DNA from: an uncultured Collinsella sp.
GTDB lineage: Bacteria; Actinomycetota; Coriobacteriia; Coriobacteriales; Coriobacteriaceae
Direction of reading: 5' to 3'
Length of the DNA stretch: 28,212 nt
NCBI GenBank assembly: GCA_902495545.1
Contig: CABUXM010000019.1
Location: 1-28,212 of the forward strand
How positions within the stretch are numbered: the stretch's first letter is position 1; the number at the start of each line of letters is the position of its first letter. The notes under the pieces were generated by a model, which worked only from the letters and a program-made list of their open reading frames with translations, did not search any database and was not told the DNA's origin. Shown here in pieces: positions 1-9,012 of this stretch. Made by a program: the position numbers and the translations under genes.

Positions 1-236
1 GGAATGTCATCGTCAAAGGCCGAATCGCACTCAAACGAGAGTACATCGGTGGTGCGATCGATACCGCGCCACTCGTGGTTGAGCTCGTGCATCTCGTCCT
101 CGTCGACATACGAAAGGGAAATCTCGACTTCACGTTCAACGCCCTCGGCGGCAAGCACAACCTCGCAGATGTGCTCCACCTCCTGCGCATCGAGCAGCGT
201 ATCGAGTTCGGCATCGTTGCTGATCAATACACTCAA
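1..236 (-). CDS. ybeY: endoribonuclease YbeY, N-terminal part (cut by window edge)
   Basis: The first 78 or so residues of the rRNA maturation factor YbeY, a metal-dependent single-strand endoribonuclease that acts in 16S rRNA 3'-end processing and ribosome quality control. Seen: a TTG start at 236-234, five bases after an AAAGGAG ribosome-binding site, and the family signature ELNHEWRGIDRTTDVLSFE near the cut end. The catalytic HxxxHxxxxxH zinc motif would lie beyond base 1, so activity cannot be judged. The TTG overlaps the phoH stop (TTGA, four bases), so the two are probably translationally coupled. phoH-ybeY is a very common bacterial pair. Confidence 0.9.
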   Translation of the reverse strand, partial: MSVLISNDAELDTLLDAQEVEHICEVVLAAEGVEREVEISLSYVDEDEMHELNHEWRGIDRTTDVLSFECDSAFDDDI

Positions 237-1219
237 CGGGACTCCTTTCGGTCACGTACGCGTTTCTCGCGCACATCATCATAAGTGTCGTATGCCTCGA
301 CGATACGTCCCACCAAGGCATGGCGCACCACGTCGGCGCGCTCGAGGTGCGAAAATGCGACATCGTCGACACGGCCCAAAATCTGCTCAACGTCGGCAAG
401 ACCGCCACGACGACCCACCAGGTCGCGCTGGCTCAGGTCGCCGGTAATCACGAACTTGGAGTTAAAACCCAAGCGCGTCAAAAACATCTTCATCTGCTCA
501 GGCGTGGTATTTTGCGCCTCGTCGAGCACCACGAAGGCATCGCTCAGCGTGCGGCCGCGCATATAGGCAAGCGGGGCGATCTCGATCACGCCGCGCTCCA
601 TAAGCTCATCGGTGCGCTCGCGATCCATCATGTCAAAAAGCGCGTCGTAGAGCGGACGCATGTAGGGATCAATCTTTTCCTCGAGGGTACCGGGCAAAAA
701 GCCCAGGTTCTCCCCCGCCTCGACAACCGGACGCGTCAAGATCAGACGGCCCACCTCGTGACGCTTAAGCGCGGCAACGGCGAGCGCCATGGCCAGATAA
801 GTCTTACCGGTGCCGGCAGGACCCAGGCCAAACGTGATGGTATGCGAGCGAATGGCATCCACGTAGCGCTTTTGGCCGAGCGTTTTGGGGCGAATGGCAC
901 GACCGCGATACGAAAGCAGTACGTCATCGCGCAGCGACGAGGCATCATGTTCACCGTCGCGCAAGACGGCCAGGCAGCGAGAGACATCGTCGGCAGACAG
1001 CGTGCGCCCGGCGGCCGCCTCGCGAAAAGCGTGCTCGAAAAAGCGCGCCACGAGTTCGACCTCGTCCGGGTCGCCGCTCACGGAGATGCTATCGCCACGG
1101 GCGACCACGTGAGCGCGAACCAAGCTCTCGAGCGCACGAAGGACGCCGTCGCCGGCGCCCAAAACGCGCGAGGGATCAATTCCCTCGGGAACGGTAAGTC
1201 TAATCTTCGAGGCTTCCAT
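233..1219 (-). CDS. phoH: PhoH family ATPase
   Basis: PhoH-like P-loop protein of 328 aa, the usual size for the family. These cytoplasmic ATPases are tied to RNA metabolism through their constant link with ybeY; the exact role is unsettled. Seen: Walker A GPAGTGKT at residues 123-130 and Walker B VLDEAQN at 221-227, with the RPVVEAGENLGFLPGTLEEK stretch typical of the family between them. The start is the ATG at 1219, which has an AGGGAGGTT site just upstream; the open frame continues further upstream but that part overlaps mtaB and has no family character. The start lies 20 bases inside the end of mtaB, and the stop overlaps the ybeY start, so this is the third gene of dnaJ-mtaB-phoH-ybeY. 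Confidence 0.95.
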   Translation of the reverse strand: MEASKIRLTVPEGIDPSRVLGAGDGVLRALESLVRAHVVARGDSISVSGDPDEVELVARFFEHAFREAAAGRTLSADDVSRCLAVLRDGEHDASSLRDDVLLSYRGRAIRPKTLGQKRYVDAIRSHTITFGLGPAGTGKTYLAMALAVAALKRHEVGRLILTRPVVEAGENLGFLPGTLEEKIDPYMRPLYDALFDMMDRERTDELMERGVIEIAPLAYMRGRTLSDAFVVLDEAQNTTPEQMKMFLTRLGFNSKFVITGDLSQRDLVGRRGGLADVEQILGRVDDVAFSHLERADVVRHALVGRIVEAYDTYDDVREKRVRDRKESR

Positions 1220-2492
1220 GAACCTCCCTGCGCGCATGGACCAAGCCGGAATCATCGACTCCGATGATAGCAACATCGAGCAGGCACGGAGCTGTAAGTC
1301 CACAGGCATCGTCAAGACGGGCATGATGGAACGAGCCGAGCGTCAGGTTGTCACCATACTCGAGCACGGCACGCTCGACCGTACCCACACGACGACGAGC
1401 GTCGGCAATAGCGAGTTCCTGTGCGGCGGCCCGCATACGGCGGCTGCGCTCGGCCATAACCTCGGGCGGTACCTGATCAGGCATATCGGCGGCAAGGGTA
1501 CCGGGACGCTTGCTGTAGCGGAACACGTGCATACGCGAGAAACCCACACGACGGCACAGCGCCAGCGACTCCTCGAACTCCTCGTCCGTCTCACCAGGAA
1601 AACCGACGATGACATCGCACGAAAGAGACGCCTGGGGCAAGTTGGCGCGAATCATACGCACCGTGTCCTCAAAGGCCTCGGCGCTATAGGGACGACCCAT
1701 GCGATGCAGGGTCGCCGTGCAGCCGGACTGCACGGGCAGGTGCAAAAACGGGGCGATACGCTGCGGATAGCGTGCCATAACCTTAAGCAGGCGCTCAGAG
1801 ATATCCATGGGCTCGACCGAGGAAATGCGCACATGCGGAATAGACGTGCGCTCCATGATGGCCTCGAGCAGCTCATCGATTTCGACATGCTCGTCGGTCG
1901 CGCTCTTGCCATCGTAGGCACCCAGGTTCACACCGGTCAGCACCACCTCGGGCACGCCGGCCTCCTGGGCCTCGCGAACTTGCTCGAGCACGGACTCGAC
2001 GGGCACGGAGCGCTCGGGGCCACGTGCCTTCCACACAATGCAATAGGTGCAGCGGTGGTTGCAGCCGTCCTGAATCTTCACGCCCAGGCGAGAGCGACCG
2101 AGCGCATCGACCACCTCGCCATCGCTGCAGGCGGGAACGCTATCGGACTCAACGCCCAGCACCTCGCAGACACGTTCGGCGACATCGATCTTGGACGGCT
2201 CGGCGATCACGCGATCCGAAAGCTCCAACAACTCCTCAGGATGCAAATTGACCACGCAACCGGTCACGAGCACATAGGGCTCGTTTGGATGGGACAGCGC
2301 ATGACGGACGGCCTTACGGGTCTTGGCCTCGGCCTCGCCCGTAACGGCACAGGTGTTAATGACGATCAGATCGGCATCCTGGGGCTCCACCATAGCAAAG
2401 CCCAGGCGCATAAGATCGGCAGTGATACGGTCAGACTCAACCCGGTTGACACGGCAACCGAGGTTGACGACGGAAATATGGGGTGCGAGCAC
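1200..2492 (-). CDS. mtaB: tRNA t6A37 methylthiotransferase MtaB
   Basis: Radical-SAM methylthiotransferase of 430 aa that converts t6A to ms2t6A at position 37 of ANN-decoding tRNAs. Seen: the N-terminal UPF0004 domain with three conserved cysteines (C13 in LGC, C48 in NTC, C79 in GC) that hold the auxiliary 4Fe-4S cluster; the radical-SAM motif CNHRCTYC with C144, C148 and C151; and a C-terminal TRAM-like tail. MtaB rather than MiaB or RimO is chosen from the LGCRVNRVES opening and the short length; this is an inference from family resemblance. Start is GTG at 2492 with TAAGGAG upstream; that site overlaps the dnaJ stop codon, so translation is probably coupled. The 3' end overlaps phoH by 20 bases. 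Confidence 0.9.
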   Translation of the reverse strand: MLAPHISVVNLGCRVNRVESDRITADLMRLGFAMVEPQDADLIVINTCAVTGEAEAKTRKAVRHALSHPNEPYVLVTGCVVNLHPEELLELSDRVIAEPSKIDVAERVCEVLGVESDSVPACSDGEVVDALGRSRLGVKIQDGCNHRCTYCIVWKARGPERSVPVESVLEQVREAQEAGVPEVVLTGVNLGAYDGKSATDEHVEIDELLEAIMERTSIPHVRISSVEPMDISERLLKVMARYPQRIAPFLHLPVQSGCTATLHRMGRPYSAEAFEDTVRMIRANLPQASLSCDVIVGFPGETDEEFEESLALCRRVGFSRMHVFRYSKRPGTLAADMPDQVPPEVMAERSRRMRAAAQELAIADARRRVGTVERAVLEYGDNLTLGSFHHARLDDACGLTAPCLLDVAIIGVDDSGLVHARREVHGSLED

Positions 2493-2501
2493 GCGGGCTC
2501 C

Positions 2502-3650
2502 TTAATCGAGGATATCGTCGAGGGCGCTCTTGATACGGTCGGTCACCGACTTCTTACCGGAAGCGACGTCATCGCCCATATCATCGGCAAAAGCACGGAG
2601 CAGCTCGCGCTGCTTATTGGAAAGATTGGTGGGAACGACCACGCGCAGTTGCACGATCAGGCGGCCACGCGAACCGCCACCGCCAATGCGCGGCATGCCG
2701 TAATTATTGACGTTCACGGTGTCGCCGTACTGGGCGCCGGCGGGAACCGTCACCTTAACGACCTCGTCGGGCATAATGCCCTCGACCTCAATCTCGCAGC
2801 CGAGCGCAGCCTGCGCAATCGAGATATCGCTCACCAGGTACAGGTCGTCACCGTTGCGCTTAAAGCGCTCATGGTCGGCAACGCGCACGTTGACAATCAG
2901 GTCACCCGAGGGCTCGCCGCGAAGGCCGGCCTCGCCAAAGCCGCTCACGCGCAGCTGGCGACCGGTCGAAACGCCGGCGGGAATATCGATGTCAATCTTT
3001 TCATGCGAAGGCGTGCGGCCCTGACCGTCGCAGGTCTCGCAGGGATGGTCGATAACCGTGCCCTCGCCATGGCAGTCGGGGCAAGGCGAGGAAGACTGAA
3101 CCTGGCCCAGGAACGAGCGCTGGACCGTCGTGACGTAGCCTGTACCGTGACAGCGGCCGCACTGCTTTTCCTGTGCGCCCTCTGCCCTACCGGTGCCATT
3201 GCAGTCCTCGCAAGGAGCAAGGCGGTCATAGCTGATCGTCTTTTTGCAGCCGAGCGCCGCCTCCTCGAGCGTCACCGAAAGCGAGATGGCCATGTCGCGA
3301 CCGCGACGACGCTCACGACGGTTGCGGGCGCCACCGCCGGCACCGCCGCCAAAGAACGAGGAGAACAAGTCGTCCATGCCCATGCCACCAAAGATATCGT
3401 TGATATCGACGTAGCCCGAACCACCAGGGCCGTCGGCAGTGCCGTAACGGTCGTAGTTAGCACGCTTCTGCTCATCGGAAAGAACGGAATAGGCCTCGTT
3501 GAGCTCCTTGAACTTGGCCTCGGCCTCGGGGTCGTCCGAAACATCCGGATGTACGGTACGGGCCTTCTTTAGAAACGCACGCTTGATCGTCCGCGCGTCG
3601 GCATCCCTGTCGACGCCAAGCACCTCGTAGTAATCCCTATTTTCCGACAC
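2502..3650 (-). CDS. dnaJ: chaperone DnaJ (type I J-protein)
   Basis: Hsp40 co-chaperone of 382 aa that delivers unfolded clients to DnaK and stimulates its ATPase. Domains in order: J domain (1-70) with HPD at 34-36; Gly/Phe-rich linker (about 73-108); four CxxCxGxG zinc-finger repeats from C147 to about residue 210; then complete CTD-I and CTD-II, including HERFKRNGDDLYLVSDISIAQAALG. It is a full type I DnaJ. Start is the GTG at 3650, chosen because GGAAGGA lies seven bases upstream and the protein then begins SENRDYYEVLG; the open frame extends further but overlaps the promoter. No dnaK, grpE or hrcA is adjacent. It leads the dnaJ-mtaB-phoH-ybeY group. Confidence 0.95.
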   Translation of the reverse strand: MSENRDYYEVLGVDRDADARTIKRAFLKKARTVHPDVSDDPEAEAKFKELNEAYSVLSDEQKRANYDRYGTADGPGGSGYVDINDIFGGMGMDDLFSSFFGGGAGGGARNRRERRRGRDMAISLSVTLEEAALGCKKTISYDRLAPCEDCNGTGRAEGAQEKQCGRCHGTGYVTTVQRSFLGQVQSSSPCPDCHGEGTVIDHPCETCDGQGRTPSHEKIDIDIPAGVSTGRQLRVSGFGEAGLRGEPSGDLIVNVRVADHERFKRNGDDLYLVSDISIAQAALGCEIEVEGIMPDEVVKVTVPAGAQYGDTVNVNNYGMPRIGGGGSRGRLIVQLRVVVPTNLSNKQRELLRAFADDMGDDVASGKKSVTDRIKSALDDILD

Positions 3651-3671
3651 GACCGAATCCTTCCGACTTTC

Positions 3672-3700
3672 ATTATAGTCACAGTGCGTCCTATACCCAA
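3672..3700 (-). promoter_or_regulatory. sigma-70 promoter of dnaJ-mtaB-phoH-ybeY
   Basis: On the minus strand TTGGGT (3700-3695) and a perfect TATAAT (3677-3672) are separated by exactly 17 bases. Transcription would start near 3665, leaving a 5' leader of only about 15 bases, so the GGAAGGA ribosome-binding site lies at the very start of the message. No CIRCE or HspR (HAIR) operator is visible around it. Confidence 0.65.
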
Positions 3701-3731
3701 GCTGGGCCGACCGCAAACAGAGGGTTTGATG

Positions 3732-4835
3732 TTATTGCATTTGGTACGGCGAAAGCATGGCCCGTTGCGAGCAGCTCGCGAACCAAACCGACACGAGCGC
3801 GAACATGAAGCCGTTGGCAAAACCGTTGGCAAACTGCATCGCGCCGCGCTTCCACCACAGCAGACTGCGATGAAGCACGCCGTCCGAAAGCACCATGAAC
3901 AGGCCCATGGTAAACGGAATAAAGCACATCACGGCAAAGGCCGAGAACACGCCCGAAATGGCCGAGAGTACCAAAAACGGCGCCACGATGCCCATCAGGT
4001 AAAAACCGGTACGAGCTTTGCCTTCCAAGCGCTCGGCCTCAACATGGGCGCGGCCGACCAGGTCGCCGCCCGCGGCACCGTTGGTGCCAGCATGACCCAT
4101 GCCGCTAATGCGGACCTCGTCGCCATCGTGCGTGCCGGCGGGAAACTCAATCGTCTGCTCGGAGGTTACGCGAGTACGACCGCTGCCACCGCAATCGGGG
4201 CAGGGGTCGGCCACGACCTTACCGGAACCGCCGCACTCGGGGCAGACCGACTGGAACGTGCCCGCACCAAACAGGAAGGACAGGTCGACGTCGATGTGGC
4301 CGCGGCCGCCACAGCTTGGGCAGGTATGGGCATGCTCGGAGGAGACAGAACCCGAGCCGCCGCAGTGACCACAGGTATCGAAGCGCGTGTAGCGGACGGT
4401 CTTGCGGGCACCGCCCTTGGCCTCCTTCGCGTCGAGTTTGATATCGACGACCACGTTGGCGCCGTTCTCGGGATTGTAGGCAGCCTGCCCGCGACGCTGC
4501 TGGCCCCAGGCGCCGCCAAAAGGAAAGCCGCCCTCAAAAGGATTGCCATAGCCTGCGCTGCCGGCGTAGCCGCCACCATAGGGCGAAGCCGTAGGAGCAC
4601 CGGCGAAGGGATTGCCAGAACGCATGGCGTCGTAGCGCGCACGTTTTTGCTCATCCGAAAGCACGGCGTAGGCCTCGGAAACCTCTTTAAACTTTTCCTC
4701 GGCATCCGGCTCTTTGTTGACGTCCGGATGGAGCTTGCGGGCCTTTTGTTGGAAGGCCTTTTGAATATCACGCGAGGTGGCATCCTTGGAGACACCCAGA
4801 ATCTCGTAGTAATCTTTTTCGTTCATCGTCGCCAT
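3732..4835 (-). CDS. J-domain protein with zinc finger and C-terminal membrane segments
   Basis: A second J-protein, 367 aa, with unusual architecture. Seen: J domain (1-70) with HPD at 36-38; Gly/Phe-rich linker (73-118); start of CTD-I; four CxxC zinc-finger repeats (C155/158, C172/175, C198/201, C212/215); rest of CTD-I (FPAGTHDGDEVRISGMGHAG...GGDLVGRAHVE, to about 257). Where CTD-II and the dimerisation tail should be, the chain becomes hydrophobic: two or three membrane helices at about 267-310 and 322-345, then a short polar tail. The frame is intact, with no sign of a frameshift. Start ATG at 4835 has AGGAGGT eight bases upstream; ATG 4826 is an alternative. By inference it anchors a DnaK-recruiting J domain at the membrane. 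It follows hemW by 58 bases. Confidence 0.85.
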   Translation of the reverse strand: MATMNEKDYYEILGVSKDATSRDIQKAFQQKARKLHPDVNKEPDAEEKFKEVSEAYAVLSDEQKRARYDAMRSGNPFAGAPTASPYGGGYAGSAGYGNPFEGGFPFGGAWGQQRRGQAAYNPENGANVVVDIKLDAKEAKGGARKTVRYTRFDTCGHCGGSGSVSSEHAHTCPSCGGRGHIDVDLSFLFGAGTFQSVCPECGGSGKVVADPCPDCGGSGRTRVTSEQTIEFPAGTHDGDEVRISGMGHAGTNGAAGGDLVGRAHVEAERLEGKARTGFYLMGIVAPFLVLSAISGVFSAFAVMCFIPFTMGLFMVLSDGVLHRSLLWWKRGAMQFANGFANGFMFALVSVWFASCSQRAMLSPYQMQ

Positions 4836-4893
4836 GCGCGGCAACCTCCTGCTCACAGCAGCGTATATATTCCGGTAATTCTACCCGAGCGGC

Positions 4894-6126
4894 CTAAGCT
4901 AGATCCCAAAACAGCTCGAACAGAACATTTCCATCGAGCCAGCCCAGGTGGGTCGGCGCCAGACGAGCTCGAACATGGCCCGCGACGACATCTGCCGAAG
5001 TAAAGGGTCCCTCATGGACCCCGAGCGTCTCAGGCACCCAAGTGGCAAGACCCAATTCGAGCGCGCGATCGCAAGCGGCTGTCAGCCCATCGGCCGGGAT
5101 GACACGAGCCGCGCGAACCAACAGGTCGGACGCGACACCGCGCGTCATGCGACAGGCGAGCATCAGGTCTTCGGCCGCAGCCTGGCGCTGCGACAGATGT
5201 TCGGCCTCAAACGCCGTCGCGTCATCGTCACGTTGCACCAGACGCACGCGGTACGCATCGCCTCGAGAAGAAACACCGGGGAACAAACCTGCAAGACGGT
5301 CGAAATCCGCGGCGTCGAGCATGCCCGCGGCAGAACGCCCCAGGCCCAGGTAGCCCCGTCCGGTCCAGTAGGCAATGTTATGGGCGCACTCATGGCCGTC
5401 GAGCGCGTAGCTCGCCACCTCATACGGGTGATAGCCGGCGGCACCCAGGAGCTCGCGTGCCACGTCCATGCATGCGGCCTGAAAATCCTCATCAGGCTCG
5501 AGCGACTCGTCACGGCACGCCATGCGATAAAGGGGCGTCCCCTCCTCGAGCGTGAGCGGGTAGACCGACACATGATGCGGAGCCGCCGCCAGCACGCCAT
5601 CGAGCGTACGCTTCCAACTCGCTGCGGTCTGCCCGGGAAGTCCGCACATAAGGTCGCACGACACGTCGAGCCCAGCGTTCTTGACCGTCGCGATGGCGGA
5701 GAGCGCCCGATCGGCATCGTGAATGCGGCCGATGGCGGTAAGTTCGGCGTTATCGAGCGTTTGCACGCCCAGAGAGACGCGTGTGACACCAACCTTGGCA
5801 AGCGCAGCGGCAAGCTCGGCGGTCAGCGATTCGGGATTGGCCTCGCAGGTAAACTCAACGGGGGCGCACCACGCACGAATACGCCGCGCCAGCTCCACCA
5901 GGCGCTCCCCCGCCAGCGACGGCGTACCGCCGCCAACATAGACGGTGCGAATCTGGTCGAGGGCCCCAGCCTTGCCAAAAGCATCGAGGCGCGCGTACAA
6001 CTGCTCAAAATAGGAATCGAGCACGGCATCCAAATCACACGAAGCAAAGCTGCGCGAGTCGAAGTCGCAGTAGCGGCACTTTTGGGCACAGAACGGCACG
6101 TGCACGTACAGCGCGGTAACGGCCAC
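4894..6126 (-). CDS. hemW: heme chaperone HemW (radical SAM)
   Basis: Radical-SAM protein of 410 aa related to HemN but of the HemW type, which binds haem and passes it to target enzymes rather than making porphyrin. Seen: N-terminal YVHVPFCAQKCRYCDF with cluster cysteines C13, C17 and C20; the fourth cysteine that marks true HemN (CxC) is absent, with FDS in its place. Further family blocks are TVYVGGGTPS, EANPES, SLGVQTLD and DLMCGLPGQT. Start is GTG at 6126 with GGAGG seven bases upstream, two bases after the dus stop. Old annotations call such proteins oxygen-independent coproporphyrinogen oxidase; the HemW reading is preferred. hemW next to dnaJ is a common gene order. Confidence 0.9.
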   Translation of the reverse strand: MAVTALYVHVPFCAQKCRYCDFDSRSFASCDLDAVLDSYFEQLYARLDAFGKAGALDQIRTVYVGGGTPSLAGERLVELARRIRAWCAPVEFTCEANPESLTAELAAALAKVGVTRVSLGVQTLDNAELTAIGRIHDADRALSAIATVKNAGLDVSCDLMCGLPGQTAASWKRTLDGVLAAAPHHVSVYPLTLEEGTPLYRMACRDESLEPDEDFQAACMDVARELLGAAGYHPYEVASYALDGHECAHNIAYWTGRGYLGLGRSAAGMLDAADFDRLAGLFPGVSSRGDAYRVRLVQRDDDATAFEAEHLSQRQAAAEDLMLACRMTRGVASDLLVRAARVIPADGLTAACDRALELGLATWVPETLGVHEGPFTSADVVAGHVRARLAPTHLGWLDGNVLFELFWDLA

Positions 6127-6128
6127 CC

Positions 6129-7172
6129 TTAAGCCTCCAGCGGATGAGGGGGCACCGATTCGCCGGCGGCAAGGGCAGCCTCGCAGGCCACCACATCATG
6201 CTCGATCTCATCGACCAGCGCCATAAACTCCTCATACGTGGAGCAGCGCACCACATGGGCACGCCAAGCGGCGGCATGGGGCATGCCTTTTAAGTACCAA
6301 CTTGCATACGTGCGGGCACGCGACATGAGCGGCAGGAGCTCATGCGTCAGCGTTAGGTGCTCACGCAGGGCGTCCAGGCGCTCGACCGAGCTGCGCGGCG
6401 GCACCGGTATGCCATCGAGCGCAAGAGCGCGAGCATCACCAAAGACCCAGGGATTACCGTAGATACCGCGCGCGATAAACACCGCGCTGGCACCCGAGTT
6501 GCGCAGATGCTCCGCGGCATCCTCGGCCGAGAACACATCGCCCGAACCGATCACGGGAATCTCAACGGCGTCGGCAACCTCATCGACGACCGACCAATCG
6601 GCCTGGCCCGTATAGAGCTGCGTGGCGCAACGACCATGCACGGCGACTGCGGCAGCCCCTGCGCCCTCAAGCATCTGGGCAAATGTCGCGGCATTGCGGT
6701 CCTCGGCATAAAAGCCTTTGCGAATCTTGACGGTCACGGGCACGTGCGCCGCGCCCACCGTGGCCTCGACGATCTTCTCCGCCAGGTAGGGCGTGCGCAT
6801 GAGCGCCGAGCCCTCGCCCTTGGTAACAACCTTGCGGGCGGGGCATGCCATATTGATATCGATGAGCGACAGGCGATCGCCAACGCGCTCCTCGACGGCA
6901 GCGACGGCGCTCGCAAACTGATCGGGCTTGGAGCCAAAGAGTTGCACGCAAATCTGCTGCTCCTCGTCGGCCGGTAGCACCAGGCGCCAGGTCTTGTTGC
7001 TGGCATAGGCAAGGCCCGCCACGCTCACCATCTCGCTGTAGGCAAGGTTGGCACCGCGACGGCGGCACATGATGCGGTAGGCAGGGTCGGTCACGCCCGC
7101 CATGGGAGCCATAAGGAACGGCTGCTCAGCATAGGCGCCCAGCAGCCGCTTGCTGTATTCAGAAAGCGCCAT
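6129..7172 (-). CDS. dus: tRNA-dihydrouridine synthase (DusB-like)
   Basis: FMN-dependent enzyme of 347 aa that reduces uridines to dihydrouridine in the D-loop of tRNA. Seen: the TIM-barrel opening PFLMAPMAGVTDPAYR, the active-site segment DINMACPARKV with catalytic cysteine C110, the FMN-binding HGRCATQLYTGQADW block, and PVIGSGDVFSAEDA followed by GASAVFIARGIYGNPW. The common form of the catalytic block is NMGCP; here it is NMACP, a mild change. Which position it modifies cannot be read from sequence; DusB-type is the nearest guess. ATG at 7172 is four bases after the lepA stop with only a weak ribosome-binding site, so it is probably translated by coupling to lepA. hemW follows after two bases. 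Confidence 0.9.
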   Translation of the reverse strand: MALSEYSKRLLGAYAEQPFLMAPMAGVTDPAYRIMCRRRGANLAYSEMVSVAGLAYASNKTWRLVLPADEEQQICVQLFGSKPDQFASAVAAVEERVGDRLSLIDINMACPARKVVTKGEGSALMRTPYLAEKIVEATVGAAHVPVTVKIRKGFYAEDRNAATFAQMLEGAGAAAVAVHGRCATQLYTGQADWSVVDEVADAVEIPVIGSGDVFSAEDAAEHLRNSGASAVFIARGIYGNPWVFGDARALALDGIPVPPRSSVERLDALREHLTLTHELLPLMSRARTYASWYLKGMPHAAAWRAHVVRCSTYEEFMALVDEIEHDVVACEAALAAGESVPPHPLEA

Positions 7173-7176
7173 AGAC

Positions 7177-8988
7177 CTACTCGTCCACCTTGAGGATCGC
7201 CATAAAGGCCTCCTGCGGGACCTCGACCGATCCGATGGCCTTCATGCGCTTCTTGCCCTCTTTCTGCTTCTCAAGCAGCTTGCGCTTACGCGAGATATCG
7301 CCGCCGTAGCACTTGGCAAGCACGTCCTTGCGGCGCGCCTTGACGGTGGAGCGGGCAATGATCTTGTTGCCGATAGCACCCTGGATGGGCACCTCGAACA
7401 GCTGACGCGGGATGATCTCCTTAAGTTTGTCGCACAGACCACGGGCCAGGCCATAAGCCTTGTCCTTATGGACGATAAACGACAGCGCGTCCACCTCGTC
7501 GCCCGAAAGCAAGATATCGAGCTTGACGAGCTCGGAGGGACGATACTCGTTGAACTCGTAGTCGAGCGAGGCATAGCCCTTGGTACGGCTCTTGAGCTGG
7601 TCAAAGAAGTCCAAGATGAGCTCGGCGAGCGGCATATCAAAGTGCATCTCGACCGACTTGCTCGTGAGATGGATCATGTCGGTAGTAATGCCGCGGTGCT
7701 CGATAGCGAGCTGCATGACGGCACCCGTATACTCGGGCGGGCAGATAATCTTGGCCTTGAGGTAGGGCTCCTCGATGCGCTCGATGCGCGTAGCCTCGGG
7801 CAGATCCTGCGGGCTGCGGACATCAATCATCTCGCCGTCAGTCTTGTAGACGTGATAGTCCACCGAGGGGCTCGTAGCAATGAGGTCAAGATTGAACTCA
7901 CGCTCCAGGCGCTCCTTGACGACCTCCATATGCAGCAGGCCCAAGAAGCCCACGCGGAAACCAAAGCCGAGCGCCACCGAGGTCTCGGGCTCCCACACCA
8001 ACGACGGGTCGTTGACGTGCAGCTTATCGAGCGCGTCACGCAGGTTCTCGTAGTCCTTGTTATCGATCGGGAACAGGCCCGTATAAACCATGGGCTTGGC
8101 CTCGCGGTAGCCGGGAAGCGGCTCGGGGCAGGGATTCGACGCCCACGTGAGGGTATCGCCCACGCGAACGGCCTCGGGGTCCTTCAGGCCCGTGACCACG
8201 TATCCGACCTCGCCGACCGTCAGCGCGTCAACCGGGGTCTCGGCGGGACGCTTGACGCCCACGCCATCGACCAAAAAGTCGCCCTTTGCCTGCATCATGC
8301 GCAAGGTATCGCCCTTTTTGATGGAGCCGTCAAAGATGCGCACCGTGGCGACGACGCCACGATACTCGTCGAAGTATGAATCCAGAATGAGTGCCTTGAG
8401 CGGCGCGTTCGCATCGCCCTTGGGCGGAGAGATCAGAAAGACAATGGACTCCAGCAGATCGTGGATGCCCTCGCCGGTCTTGCCCGAGACACACACGGCA
8501 TCATCGGCAGGGATCGCCAGGTCATCCTCGATCTCGGTCTTAACCTCGTCGGGATGAGCCGAGGGCAGGTCAATCTTGTTGATGGCCGGCACAATGTCCA
8601 GATTGGCGTTCATGGCGAGCGTCGCGTTAGAGACGGTCTGCGCCTCAACGCCCTGCGTGGCGTCGACAACGAGCACCGCGCCCTCACAGGCTGCCAGCGA
8701 GCGCGAAACCTCATAGGTAAAGTCCACGTGGCCCGGCGTATCGATCAGATTGAACTGATACGTCTCGCCATCGTCGGCGTCATAGGACACGCGAACGGCA
8801 TTGGACTTGATCGTGATGCCGCGCTCGCGCTCGATATCCATGGTGTCGAGCAGCTGCGACTCCATGTCGCGCTCGTCGACGGTATGGGTGAGCTCGAGAA
8901 TGCGGTCACTGATCGTGGACTTGCCATGGTCGATGTGCGCAACAATCGAGAAGTTGCGGATGTGGGAAATGTCAATTGAAGTATTCAT
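7177..8988 (-). CDS. lepA: translation elongation factor 4 (LepA)
   Basis: Translational GTPase EF4/LepA, 603 aa, the normal size. It acts on the ribosome, helping initiation and 30S maturation and able to back-translocate. Seen: G1 AHIDHGKST at 17-25, the G3 DTPGHVDF and G4 NKIDLP motifs, domain II, the EF-G-like domains III and V, and the LepA-specific C-terminal domain with RRKDVLAKCYGGDISRKRKL close to the end. The start is ATG 8988 (MNTSIDISHIRNFS), which matches the family N-terminus; the open frame extends further upstream but would run through the rpsT terminator. The ribosome-binding site is weak. It heads lepA-dus-hemW-dnaJ2. Confidence 0.97.
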   Translation of the reverse strand: MNTSIDISHIRNFSIVAHIDHGKSTISDRILELTHTVDERDMESQLLDTMDIERERGITIKSNAVRVSYDADDGETYQFNLIDTPGHVDFTYEVSRSLAACEGAVLVVDATQGVEAQTVSNATLAMNANLDIVPAINKIDLPSAHPDEVKTEIEDDLAIPADDAVCVSGKTGEGIHDLLESIVFLISPPKGDANAPLKALILDSYFDEYRGVVATVRIFDGSIKKGDTLRMMQAKGDFLVDGVGVKRPAETPVDALTVGEVGYVVTGLKDPEAVRVGDTLTWASNPCPEPLPGYREAKPMVYTGLFPIDNKDYENLRDALDKLHVNDPSLVWEPETSVALGFGFRVGFLGLLHMEVVKERLEREFNLDLIATSPSVDYHVYKTDGEMIDVRSPQDLPEATRIERIEEPYLKAKIICPPEYTGAVMQLAIEHRGITTDMIHLTSKSVEMHFDMPLAELILDFFDQLKSRTKGYASLDYEFNEYRPSELVKLDILLSGDEVDALSFIVHKDKAYGLARGLCDKLKEIIPRQLFEVPIQGAIGNKIIARSTVKARRKDVLAKCYGGDISRKRKLLEKQKEGKKRMKAIGSVEVPQEAFMAILKVDE

Positions 8989-9012
8989 GCGGACTATCTT
9001 ACCCGAGCGGTA

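Noticed and set aside
1218..3572. 784-codon plus-strand open frame
   Set aside because: It runs antisense across two clear genes, mtaB and dnaJ, and its product is low-complexity His/Ala/Arg-rich sequence with no recognisable fold.
3732..4100. Frameshift as explanation for the odd C-terminus of the second J-protein
   Set aside because: No other frame on the minus strand shows CTD-II sequence in this region, and the hydrophobic tail reads as well-formed membrane helices with a normal stop.
3651..4893. CIRCE or HAIR heat-shock operators near the two dnaJ genes
   Set aside because: Neither the TTAGCACTC/GAGTGCTAA nor the CTTGAGT/ACTCAAG repeat is present in the gaps before either gene.
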